Part shown: positions 8,918 to 16,249 of the stretch, piece after piece
Layout: each line of letters starts with the position of its first letter
Position numbering within the stretch: position 1 is the stretch's first letter
Assembly: GCF_013114835.1 (NCBI RefSeq)
Contig: NZ_JAAVLW010000007.1
Coordinates: 248,001-312,000, forward strand
DNA from: Bradyrhizobium archetypum
GTDB taxonomy: Bacteria > Pseudomonadota > Alphaproteobacteria > Rhizobiales > Xanthobacteraceae
Direction of reading: 5' to 3'
Length of the DNA stretch: 64,000 nt
Notes under the pieces: generated by a model
Databases searched by the model: none
Told to the model about the DNA's origin: nothing
The model's input: only the letters and a program-made list of their open reading frames with translations
Translations under genes and position numbers: made by a program

Positions 8918-9853
8918 TTACCGAATCGCGACCGGGTTGATCATGCTCTGCACGCCGCCCTTGAAGCGCGGCTGGCCGAGCACGAACAGGAACTCATAGG
9001 CCTTGTCCTTGGCGAGTTCGGCCGTATCGAGATTTTCGAGGATATAGGTGCCGTTCATCGGCAGCAGGATCTGGTGTACCTCAAACACATTCTTGGTCTC
9101 GAACGGGACCGCCTCGACGCCCCAGGTGTCGGCGCCCACGGCGACCACGCCCTTGCCGGTGAGGTATTTGGCACCTTCGACACCGAGGCCGGGCTCGCCG
9201 GCGCCAAAGCGCTTGTCGTCCTTGCCGATCAGGCTGAGCCAGCCGGTGTGGAAAATCACGACATCGCCCTGGCGGATCTCGACGCCCTGCTTCTTCGCGA
9301 CTTCCTCGATCTCCTTGGTGTTGAAGGCGGTGCCTTCCTTGACCACGTCGGTGTTGTAGTACGCCGCCATGTCGAGCAGCACGCCGCGGGTCACCATCGG
9401 CGGGACTTTGTCCACGCCAAGTTTCTTCAGCCCGGTAGGATCGGCGAAGTCGGCAAGCTTGTTGCCATTGTAATAGACGTGCTCGACACCGATGTGGCCG
9501 AGGCCGTCGAGCTGGCTGCCGACGCCGACCCAGCCTTCGATGATGTCGTCATTATAAGTCGTCTTGCTCGGCCCAAGGCCCGGAATGCCGGCCTGGCCGG
9601 GTTGCACGATCGTGATCTTGAATGCGCGGGGCGGATAGGCGGGGGTCTTGGAGTCGACGGGAATGCCGAGCGCGTAGGTCTTGCCTGTCTTGACCAGGCC
9701 CGCTGCCTTCACGACGAGTTCGGGTGTCATGTAATTGGCGGCGCCGATTTCGTCGTTCGGTCCCCATTTCGATTTCGTCCAGTCTTGAGCGCTTGCCGTT
9801 CCGACCGTACCCAACAGGGCAACAGAACAGCACAACACGAATGCGTTGCGCAT
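8918..9853 (-). CDS. Secreted cyclase-family protein (kynurenine formamidase-like fold), altered metal site
   Basis: A 311-residue protein with a signal peptide ending in TASAQ near residue 22, so periplasmic. The rest matches the cyclase/kynurenine formamidase family, including DVVIFHTGW near 210. In formamidases the metal site reads HxGTHxDxPxH; here the aligned stretch is GVGSQLDGLGH (residues 110-120), keeping D116 and H120 but lacking the first two histidines. That variant occurs in a subfamily of these proteins, so the activity may differ or be lost. A GGAGG ribosome binding site precedes the ATG at 9853. The substrate is unknown. Confidence 0.75.
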   Translation of the reverse strand: MRNAFVLCCSVALLGTVGTASAQDWTKSKWGPNDEIGAANYMTPELVVKAAGLVKTGKTYALGIPVDSKTPAYPPRAFKITIVQPGQAGIPGLGPSKTTYNDDIIEGWVGVGSQLDGLGHIGVEHVYYNGNKLADFADPTGLKKLGVDKVPPMVTRGVLLDMAAYYNTDVVKEGTAFNTKEIEEVAKKQGVEIRQGDVVIFHTGWLSLIGKDDKRFGAGEPGLGVEGAKYLTGKGVVAVGADTWGVEAVPFETKNVFEVHQILLPMNGTYILENLDTAELAKDKAYEFLFVLGQPRFKGGVQSMINPVAIR

Positions 9854-10047
9854 CGCAGTTCCTCCCAGATGTTGACGCTATGGTTTTTGGTAGCTAGCGC
9901 CTCATACTAACGTAGCAGTCGCCCACGGCCAGAATTTTTTGAGCCAATGCGTAGCTTGCGATTGGAAAGCGGCAAGCGCACCGCTGCCATTTTGTTACAG
10001 AATTGAGGCGGCGAAAAATTCGCGCAGTGGAACGTGGGGGCAGTTCA

Positions 10048-10263
10048 ATGGACGCGCTTAGCCTGTTTGGCCTGTTCGCGGTGACCGCGATGCTGGTGGC
10101 TTACGCACTGGAAGATCGCAGCCACTGGTTCATCCTCGCCTTCGCCGCCGCCTGCGCGCTCGGCTCGATTTACGGATTTTTGCAGGGCGCCTGGCCATTC
10201 GGGCTGATCGAGGCGATCTGGGCCGGCGTCGCGCTGCGGCGCTGGCATGTCAGGCGGCAATGA
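10048..10263 (+). CDS. Small hydrophobic membrane protein of unknown function
   Basis: A 71-residue protein with two or three hydrophobic segments: SLFGLFAVTAMLVAYAL, then WFILAFAAACALGSIYGFL, then a tryptophan-rich end. It starts at the ATG at 10048, preceded by GGGGGCAG. The last 14 bases overlap the 3' end of the convergent LysR gene. I know no function. It looks coding because hydrophobic and charged residues are in the order of a real membrane protein. Confidence 0.65.
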   Translation: MDALSLFGLFAVTAMLVAYALEDRSHWFILAFAAACALGSIYGFLQGAWPFGLIEAIWAGVALRRWHVRRQ

Positions 10264-11131
10264 CCTCGCCATTGCCATTGAGGCAGGACGCAAAGCCCTG
10301 CAGGGCGCTGTAGCGATGGGCCGTTCGGCGGGTGATAAAGAGCGTCTCGACGCGCGCCTGCACCGGGTTCAATGCGTGGACGTTGACGGTGTCATTCCGC
10401 CCGACTACGGCGCGCGGCAACAGCGTCACGCCCATGTCGGCGGCAACGCAGCCGATCATGCCGTCGAGCGTGCCGAGTTCGAACCGCGTCGCCGACGGCC
10501 AGCCGAACTCCGAAAACACCTGCTCAAGCCTTTGGCGGTAAGTGCAGCCGATGCGAAACACCAGCGCGGTCGGACCCGAACCCGGCGTGCCAGCGCGCAA
10601 AGCGCCGAGACTCTGCCAGCGCCGCGCCGTAACCAGCACCAGTTCTTCGCGGAACGCCACCGTCGCGTCGAGCTCGGCGTGATCGATGGGCCCCGCGACG
10701 AACGCGCCGTCGAACGTGCCGGTGAGCACGCCGGCCACGAGCTCGGCCGTCGTCGATGTCCGCAGGCTCAATTGCACCGCCGGAAAGCGGCGATGGAATT
10801 CAGCGAGCAGTGCAGGCAGGCGAACGGCGGCCGTCGTCTCCATCGAGCCGATCGAGAGCGGTCCCTTGGGCTCGCCATCGTCGCGCGCAGCGAGCAGGGC
10901 CTCGCGCGACAGCGCTGCCATCTGTTCCGCATAGGGAAGCAGCCGGCGACCCGCGCCGGTCAGCGTCATGCCGCGGCTGTGCCGTTCGAACAGCGCGGTG
11001 CCGATCTCGGCCTCCAGCGCCTTTACACGCTGGGTGACGTTGGACTGCACGGTGTTGAGTTCATCGGCGGCGCGGGTGATGCCGCCGAGCCGCGCGACGG
11101 CCGAAAAGGTCTGGAGATCGCTCAATTCCAT
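10250..11131 (-). CDS. LysR family transcriptional regulator
   Basis: A 293-residue regulator. The N-terminal winged helix-turn-helix begins MELSDLQTFSAVARLGG and includes the recognition region AADELNTVQSNVTQRVKALE near residues 20-40. The remaining 200 residues form the periplasmic-binding-like effector domain. It is divergent from the first nitronate monooxygenase gene, with 103 bases between start codons, which by LysR convention suggests control of that pair and of itself. The effector is unknown. Confidence 0.9.
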   Translation of the reverse strand: MELSDLQTFSAVARLGGITRAADELNTVQSNVTQRVKALEAEIGTALFERHSRGMTLTGAGRRLLPYAEQMAALSREALLAARDDGEPKGPLSIGSMETTAAVRLPALLAEFHRRFPAVQLSLRTSTTAELVAGVLTGTFDGAFVAGPIDHAELDATVAFREELVLVTARRWQSLGALRAGTPGSGPTALVFRIGCTYRQRLEQVFSEFGWPSATRFELGTLDGMIGCVAADMGVTLLPRAVVGRNDTVNVHALNPVQARVETLFITRRTAHRYSALQGFASCLNGNGEVIAA

Positions 11132-11173
11132 GGCGAATCCCGTTTCGTTTTAGTGATTGTAGCGTTCTCTAGT

Positions 11174-11190
11174 ATTCATTTTTATAGAAT
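11174..11190. promoter_or_regulatory. Possible LysR-type binding site (ATTC-N9-GAAT)
   Basis: In the intergenic region between the LysR gene and the nitronate monooxygenase gene, ATTC (11174-11177) and GAAT (11187-11190) form an inverted repeat with an AT-rich centre, fitting the T-N11-A consensus of LysR boxes. The position is what an autoregulated divergent promoter would need, but the motif is short. Confidence 0.35.
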
Positions 11191-11234
11191 GGTAGGTCGG
11201 CATACGATCGCTGTCCAGACCGTAGGAGAGCGAC

Positions 11235-12209
11235 ATGCCGATATCGACGCCATTGACCGCCCGTCTGGGCATCCAGCATCCGATGCTGTCGGCTCCGATG
11301 GATGTCATCGCGGGCGCGCGTCTCACGGCGGCCGTCAGCGCGGCCGGCGGGTTTGGCATTCTCGGCGGCGGTTACGGCGACAGAGCGTGGCTGGACCAGG
11401 AGACGGCCAAGCTCGCCGATACACCTGATCCCTTCGGCATCGGCTTCATCACCTGGAGCCTTGCGAAGCAGCCGGACCTGCTCGACATCGCGCTTGAAGC
11501 CGGTCCCCGCGCGATCATGCTCTCGTTCGGCGATCCCGGTCCATTCGGGCCGCGCATCAAATCGTCGGGCGCGCTCCTGATCTGCCAGGTTCAGGACGAG
11601 GCGATGGCGTGGCAAGCACTCGATGCAGGCGCCGACATTCTGGTCGCGCAGGGGACGGAAGCCGGCGGCCATGGCGCGTCGCGCACCACCCTTGATGTTG
11701 TGCCTGCGATCGTCGACCTCGTCGCCGGCCGCGTGCCGGTCGTGGCTGCGGGAGGTATCGGGGACGGCCGCGGGCTTGCGGCGATGATGATGCTGGGCGC
11801 TTCCGGCGTGCTGCTCGGCACGCGCTTCTACGCGAGCGCGGAATGTGAAGGGGCAGAACAGGCCAAGCAGCGCATCTGCGCCGCGACCAGCGGCAATAGC
11901 GTCCGCGGCATCATCTTCGATCTGTCGCGCAACAATGTCTGGCCTGCGCCGTTTACCGGCCGTTGCCTGATCAACGATCATGCGCGGCGCTGGATGGGGC
12001 GCGAGGTCGAACTGATGCAGAACATCAAGGCGGTCGCGGCTGAATATGCGGCGGCGAAGGAGGCCGAAAATTTCGACATCGCCGCCGTCATCGCCGGCGA
12101 AGCCGTCGGCCTGATCCATGATGTCCCGCCGGCCGGCGAGATTGTTGACAGGATCGTCACCGAAGCAGAGCAGATATTGGGCGGACGGCGGAATTCAGTC
12201 GCCGCCTGA
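11235..12209 (+). CDS. Nitronate monooxygenase (2-nitropropane dioxygenase family), first copy
   Basis: A 324-residue FMN-dependent TIM-barrel enzyme that oxidises alkyl nitronates or related nitro compounds. FMN and active-site signatures: HPMLSAPMDVIAGARL near residue 15, AQGTEAGGHGASRTT near 140 carrying the conserved catalytic histidine, and AAGGIGDGRGLAAMMMLGA near 175 for phosphate binding. A TAGGAGAG ribosome binding site precedes the ATG. A paralogous gene follows 37 bases downstream, so the two probably form one operon answering to the divergent LysR regulator. Confidence 0.85.
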   Translation: MPISTPLTARLGIQHPMLSAPMDVIAGARLTAAVSAAGGFGILGGGYGDRAWLDQETAKLADTPDPFGIGFITWSLAKQPDLLDIALEAGPRAIMLSFGDPGPFGPRIKSSGALLICQVQDEAMAWQALDAGADILVAQGTEAGGHGASRTTLDVVPAIVDLVAGRVPVVAAGGIGDGRGLAAMMMLGASGVLLGTRFYASAECEGAEQAKQRICAATSGNSVRGIIFDLSRNNVWPAPFTGRCLINDHARRWMGREVELMQNIKAVAAEYAAAKEAENFDIAAVIAGEAVGLIHDVPPAGEIVDRIVTEAEQILGGRRNSVAA

Positions 12210-12246
12210 CCGCAACCACCTTCGACACATTCAAGCGAGCAAAATC

Positions 12247-13323
12247 ATGTGGCCAGACCGCCGGATCATCGACCTCTTCAAGACCGAGTTTCCGATCGTG
12301 CTGGCGCCGATGGCCGGCGGCATGGATGCGGAACTGGTGATCGCGGCGGCGCAAGGCGGGGCGCTGGGCTCGCTGCCTTGCGCGATGATCACAGCCGAAA
12401 AGGCGCGCGAGCAGGTCAACATCATCCGCCAGCGCGTGAAAGCGCCGGTTAACATGAATTTCTTCTGCCACAAGCCGGTCGATGCCGATCCCGCGCGCGA
12501 GGCCGGCTGGAAGACGCGGCTTGGCGCCTACTACAGGGAATTGGGCATCGATCCCGCCGCGCCCGTCAGCGCCGCCAGCCGCGCGCCGTTCGATGAAGCG
12601 ATGTGCGAGGTGGTGGAAGAACTGAAGCCGGAAGTGGTGAGCTTCCATTTCGGCCTGCCGGATCCGGCGCTGGTCAAGCGCGTCAAGGCGGCGGGATCAA
12701 TCGTGATGTCGTCGGCAACGATCGTGAAGGAAGCGATCTGGCTCGAGGAGCACGGCGCTGATGTCATCATCGCGCAAGGCGCAGAAGCCGGCGGCCATCG
12801 CGGCATGTTCCTGACCGACAATATCGCCCAACAGCCCGGCACGTTCGCGCTGGTGCCGCAGGTGGTCGATGCGGTGAAGGTGCCGGTGATCGCGGCCGGC
12901 GGTATCGCCGACGGGCGCGGCATTGCGGCTGCGTTCGCGCTCGGCGCATCCGGCGTGCAGATCGGCAGTGCCTATCTGCGCTGCCCCGAATCCAAGGTGA
13001 TCGGACCTGTGCGCACCGCGTTGGCCCAGGCGCACGACGATTCCACCGTCATTACCAACGTTATGAGCGGCCGTCCTGCGCGCGGCGTGGCCAACCGCGT
13101 CATGCGCGAGGTCGGGCCGATCTCGCCGGACGCGCCGGCGTTCCCGCACGCCGCGACAGCCCTCGCTCCGCTGAAGGCGGCCGCTGAAAAGCTGGGGAAG
13201 GTCGATTTCACCAATCTCTGGGCTGGCCAAGCGGTGCGGATGGGGCGCGAAATGCCGGCGGCCGAGCTGACCCGTTCGCTGGCGGGCGCCGCGCTGGCGC
13301 GGTTTGGTGCGTTGAGCGGCTAG
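12247..13323 (+). CDS. Nitronate monooxygenase (2-nitropropane dioxygenase family), second copy
   Basis: A 358-residue paralogue of the preceding gene. It shows FPIVLAPMAGGMDAELV near residue 18, AQGAEAGGHRGMFL near 180 with the catalytic histidine, and AAGGIADGRGIAAAFALGA near 220. It differs enough from its neighbour to be an old duplication or separate acquisition rather than a recent tandem copy. The start at 12247 begins MWPDRRIIDLFKTEFPIV; the frame reads upstream into the first gene without conserved residues. Confidence 0.85.
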   Translation: MWPDRRIIDLFKTEFPIVLAPMAGGMDAELVIAAAQGGALGSLPCAMITAEKAREQVNIIRQRVKAPVNMNFFCHKPVDADPAREAGWKTRLGAYYRELGIDPAAPVSAASRAPFDEAMCEVVEELKPEVVSFHFGLPDPALVKRVKAAGSIVMSSATIVKEAIWLEEHGADVIIAQGAEAGGHRGMFLTDNIAQQPGTFALVPQVVDAVKVPVIAAGGIADGRGIAAAFALGASGVQIGSAYLRCPESKVIGPVRTALAQAHDDSTVITNVMSGRPARGVANRVMREVGPISPDAPAFPHAATALAPLKAAAEKLGKVDFTNLWAGQAVRMGREMPAAELTRSLAGAALARFGALSG

Positions 13324-13336
13324 CTGGCGGCTGTTC

Positions 13337-13504
13337 CTAGTGCGCCGGTTCGTCGCGCCTGACCTCCAGATGCTCGGCGGCCAGCGACCGGTAATGCGCG
13401 GCCATCTCTTTGTAGTGTTGCCTCGAGATCGGATCGGTCGCGCTTTCCGCGCGGCGTTCGAACATTTCCGCCTTTTCCTGCAGGATTTTAGCCTGTTGGG
13501 GCAT
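13337..13504 (-). CDS. Small hypothetical protein, amphipathic helical
   Basis: A 55-residue protein beginning MPQQAKILQEKAEMFERR. It is rich in Glu, Ala, Arg and His and predicted almost entirely helical, with heptad-like spacing (AKILQEKAEMFERRAES, then HYKEMAAHYRSLAAEH). A GGAGGGA sequence just upstream of the ATG at 13504 gives a good ribosome binding site. Similar short helical proteins are common in Bradyrhizobium. I do not recognise a function. Confidence 0.6.
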   Translation of the reverse strand: MPQQAKILQEKAEMFERRAESATDPISRQHYKEMAAHYRSLAAEHLEVRRDEPAH

Positions 13505-13901
13505 GGCTCTCCCTCCTGTTTGCCAGGTTAAGCAGGCGAGGTGGACGATCGCGGCGCCGGGCACGGTCCCGATGGACCACAGGGCGGGGGCCCGGCCTTT
13601 CCGGCGCCGTCATTTTCGATGGTCGACATGCCACGGCCTCCCGATTGCCTGGACCGCGACGACATCCCCCGACTGTTTCAGCACGACTATGTAAGGAGAC
13701 GAAAATGGTTTCGTCAGGGCGCTTTGCGCGGGAAATGCGCGCTTGCCGCTCAAAATCCTGTGCATCAGTGAACCGGCTTTTGATCTCAAAAGGGCGGGTA
13801 TTCGACGTCCGAAGGCCGGCTCCGCCTGTTCCCGCGGTTGCGGCGCAAAAGCGGCCTCTGCTATACGGCGGGTGCGAATTCCCCGTTTGAGGCTTATATT
13901 A
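13505..13901. other. Intergenic stretch with one weak ORF candidate
   Basis: These 397 bases precede gatC. One 61-codon frame on the plus strand (13705-13890) has an AAGGAG sequence six bases before its ATG, but its product shows no recognisable domain and has a biased Arg/Ser/Pro content. I treat it as unproven. The gatC promoter presumably lies here. Confidence 0.4.
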
Positions 13902-14189
13902 ATGTCCGTTGATGCCACCACCGTTCGCCGCATCGCGCATCTTGCGCGGATTGCGGTCACCGAGGCCGAGGTTCCCCATCTGCAGGGCGAGTTGAACGCC
14001 ATGCTGGCGTTCGTGGAGCAGCTTTCGGAGGTGAACATCGACGGCGTCGAACCGATGACGTCGGTAACGCCGATGGAAATGAAGAAGCGTGCCGACGTGA
14101 TCGATGACGGCGAAATTCCCGACGATATCGTGGGGAATGCGCCGGAGACGCAAAACCATTTCTTCCTGGTGCCGAAGGTGGTCGAATAA
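13902..14189 (+). CDS. gatC: Aspartyl/glutamyl-tRNA amidotransferase subunit C
   Basis: A 95-residue protein starting MSVDATTVRRIAHLARIAV, the standard GatC N-terminus, with the usual helical hairpin and the C-terminal NHFFLVPKVVE. GatC braces GatA against GatB in the heterotrimer that converts Glu-tRNA(Gln) and Asp-tRNA(Asn) to the correct aminoacyl-tRNAs in the cytoplasm. The upstream frame to 13743 has no conserved sequence. gatA and gatB follow on the same strand, each preceded by a small gene. Confidence 0.95.
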   Translation: MSVDATTVRRIAHLARIAVTEAEVPHLQGELNAMLAFVEQLSEVNIDGVEPMTSVTPMEMKKRADVIDDGEIPDDIVGNAPETQNHFFLVPKVVE

Positions 14190-14193
14190 CTCC

Positions 14194-14248
14194 GTAGCGT
14201 TTTCAAGCGAAGTGGACCCCGGATTCGCGTGATGAAAACGCGTCAAAC
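14194..14248. repeat. Dispersed repeat, GCGTTTTC/GAAAACGC family
   Basis: The segment starts with GCGTTTTCAAGCGAAGTGGA and ends with GATGAAAACGCGTCAAAC, short inverted ends framing a centre containing GATTCGCG. Related copies lie at about 29203, 34828 (opposite strand) and 61187. This copy is inside the gat operon, between gatC and the next small gene. Confidence 0.7.
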
Positions 14249-14277
14249 AGTCAAGTTATATCGAGATCGGAAGTCCG

Positions 14278-14484
14278 ATGTGTCTGCTCTGCGACGATGA
14301 AAAGGCCTATCAGGCCTACATGAACTATCTCGACGCGATGACGCGGCAGGGCAAGGCCGCCGATCCCGACAAGGCGATGAATGCTGTTCTCGATCAGCTC
14401 GAGGCCGCCGACAAGGCGCGCGCTAACGATCCCGCCAACGACAAGACGCTTTCTCCGTTCTTCTGCAGCCCGATCAATAAATGA
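14278..14484 (+). CDS. Small protein of unknown function within the gat operon
   Basis: A 68-residue, mostly helical protein beginning MCLLCDDEKAYQAYMNYLD and ending FFCSPINK. It has a CxxC at residues 2-5 and a further cysteine near the C-terminus, which could bind metal. Its stop codon overlaps the gatA start (ATGA-type, four bases), a strong sign of translational coupling and of a real gene. I know no function for it. Confidence 0.75.
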   Translation: MCLLCDDEKAYQAYMNYLDAMTRQGKAADPDKAMNAVLDQLEAADKARANDPANDKTLSPFFCSPINK

Positions 14485-15953
14485 CCGACCTGACATCTCT
14501 GACGATCGCGGAGGCCCGCGAGGGCCTCGCGAGCAAGTCTTTCACCTCGCTTGAACTGACGGATGCGCATCTTGGCGCCATGGAAGCGGCGCGTTCGCTC
14601 AATGCTTTCGTGCTTGAGACGCCGGACCAGGCCCGCGCCATGGCTCGCGCGATCGATGCGAAGATCGCCAAGGGCGAGGGCGGTCCGCTCGCCGGCATTC
14701 CGCTCGGGATCAAGGATCTGTTCGCGACCAAGGATGTGCGTACCACCGCGTGCTCGAAAATCCTCGGCAATTTCGTGCCGCCTTACGAATCCACCGTGAC
14801 CTCGCAGCTCTGGCGCGACGGCGCGGTGATGCTCGGCAAGCTCAATAATGACGAGTTCGCGATGGGCTCGTCGAACGAAACCTCGTGTTTCGGCCCGGTG
14901 GTCAACCCGTGGCGGCGCGAGGGTTCCAACACCACGCTGGTGCCGGGCGGCTCGTCGGGCGGATCGGCGTCCGCCGTGGCGGCGCTGCTCTGCATGGGCG
15001 CGACCGCGACCGATACCGGCGGCTCGATCCGCCAGCCCGCAGCCTTCACCGCGACCGTCGGTGTCAAGCCGACCTATGGCCGCTGCTCGCGCTGGGGCAT
15101 CGTGGCGTTTGCGTCCTCGCTGGACCAGGCCGGCCCGATCGCGCGCACCGTGCGCGATTCCGCGATCCTGATGCGCTCGATGGCGGGCCACGACCCGAAA
15201 GATACCACCTCCGTCGACATTGCCGTGCCCGATTACGAGGCTGCGATCGGCAGGTCGGTGAAGGGCATGAAGATCGGCATCCCCAAAGAGTACCGCCTCG
15301 ACGGCATGCCGGCAGAGATTGAAAAGCTCTGGACCGAAGGCGCGGCATGGCTGAAGGCCGCGGGCGCCGAACTGGTCGAGGTGTCGCTGCCGCACACCAA
15401 ATACGCGCTGCCGGCCTATTACATCGTGGCGCCGGCGGAAGCCTCGTCCAACCTCGCGCGCTACGACGGCGTGCGTTACGGTTTGCGTGTTCCCGGCCGC
15501 TCGATCGGCGAACTGTACGAGAACACGCGCGCCGAAGGTTTTGGCGATGAAGTGCGCCGCCGCGTCATGATCGGTACCTACGTGCTCTCCGCCGGCTATT
15601 ACGACGCCTATTACTTGCGCGCGCAAAAAGTCCGCACGCTGATCAAGAAGGACTTTGAGAACTGCTTCGCCAAGGGCGTCAACGCGATCCTGACGCCGGC
15701 GACGCCGTCGGCGGCGTTCGGCGTCGGCGAGAAGGGCGCCGATCCGGTCGAGATGTATCTCAACGACATCTTCACGGTGACGGTGAACATGGCGGGCCTG
15801 CCGGGCATCGCCGTGCCCGCCGGCAAGGACGCGCAGGGCCTGCCGCTCGGCCTGCAACTGATCGGCCGCCCGTTCGATGAGGAGACGCTGTTCTCACTCG
15901 GCGAAATCGTGGAGCAGGCCGCCGGCCGCTTCACGCCGCCGCGCTGGTGGTAA
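14481..15953 (+). CDS. gatA: Aspartyl/glutamyl-tRNA amidotransferase subunit A
   Basis: The 490-residue amidase subunit that releases ammonia from glutamine for the GatB reaction. The catalytic triad is visible: K78 in AGIPLGIKDLF, S158 in the loop VPGGSSGGSASAVAA, and nucleophile S182 in TDTGGSIRQPA. The length is normal. The start codon overlaps the preceding small gene by four bases, and the next small gene starts three bases after its stop. Confidence 0.97.
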   Translation: MTDLTSLTIAEAREGLASKSFTSLELTDAHLGAMEAARSLNAFVLETPDQARAMARAIDAKIAKGEGGPLAGIPLGIKDLFATKDVRTTACSKILGNFVPPYESTVTSQLWRDGAVMLGKLNNDEFAMGSSNETSCFGPVVNPWRREGSNTTLVPGGSSGGSASAVAALLCMGATATDTGGSIRQPAAFTATVGVKPTYGRCSRWGIVAFASSLDQAGPIARTVRDSAILMRSMAGHDPKDTTSVDIAVPDYEAAIGRSVKGMKIGIPKEYRLDGMPAEIEKLWTEGAAWLKAAGAELVEVSLPHTKYALPAYYIVAPAEASSNLARYDGVRYGLRVPGRSIGELYENTRAEGFGDEVRRRVMIGTYVLSAGYYDAYYLRAQKVRTLIKKDFENCFAKGVNAILTPATPSAAFGVGEKGADPVEMYLNDIFTVTVNMAGLPGIAVPAGKDAQGLPLGLQLIGRPFDEETLFSLGEIVEQAAGRFTPPRWW

Positions 15954-15955
15954 CG

Positions 15956-16249
15956 ATGGCGGATTTCCGCGCCAGCCTGACGGATGCTGCCCCAGCGCCG
16001 GGCCTGCAACCGCCGCTGGCGGCGCTGTGGTGGGCTGCCAAGGGCGACTGGGATCGGGCGCACAGGATCGTGCAGGATGAAGGCAGCGCCGAGGCCGCCT
16101 GGGTGCATGCCTATCTGCACCGCGTCGAAGGTGATCTCGGCAACGCCGGCTATTGGTACCGCCAGGCTGGCCAGCCGGTGGCGAAGGATTCTCTGGAAGC
16201 CGAATGGGAGCGGATCGTGTCCGCGCTGCTCGGGGGTGCAAAAGCATGA
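15956..16249 (+). CDS. Small conserved protein of unknown function between gatA and gatB
   Basis: A 97-residue protein with a compact tryptophan/tyrosine-rich core: LAALWWAAKGDWDRAHRIVQD, then AAWVHAYLHRVEGDLGNA, then YWYRQAGQPV. This pattern occurs in short uncharacterised proteins of several proteobacteria and resembles a minimal tetratricopeptide-like helical hairpin. It starts three bases after gatA stops and overlaps the gatB start by four bases, so coupling is expected. Function unknown. Confidence 0.8.
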   Translation: MADFRASLTDAAPAPGLQPPLAALWWAAKGDWDRAHRIVQDEGSAEAAWVHAYLHRVEGDLGNAGYWYRQAGQPVAKDSLEAEWERIVSALLGGAKA

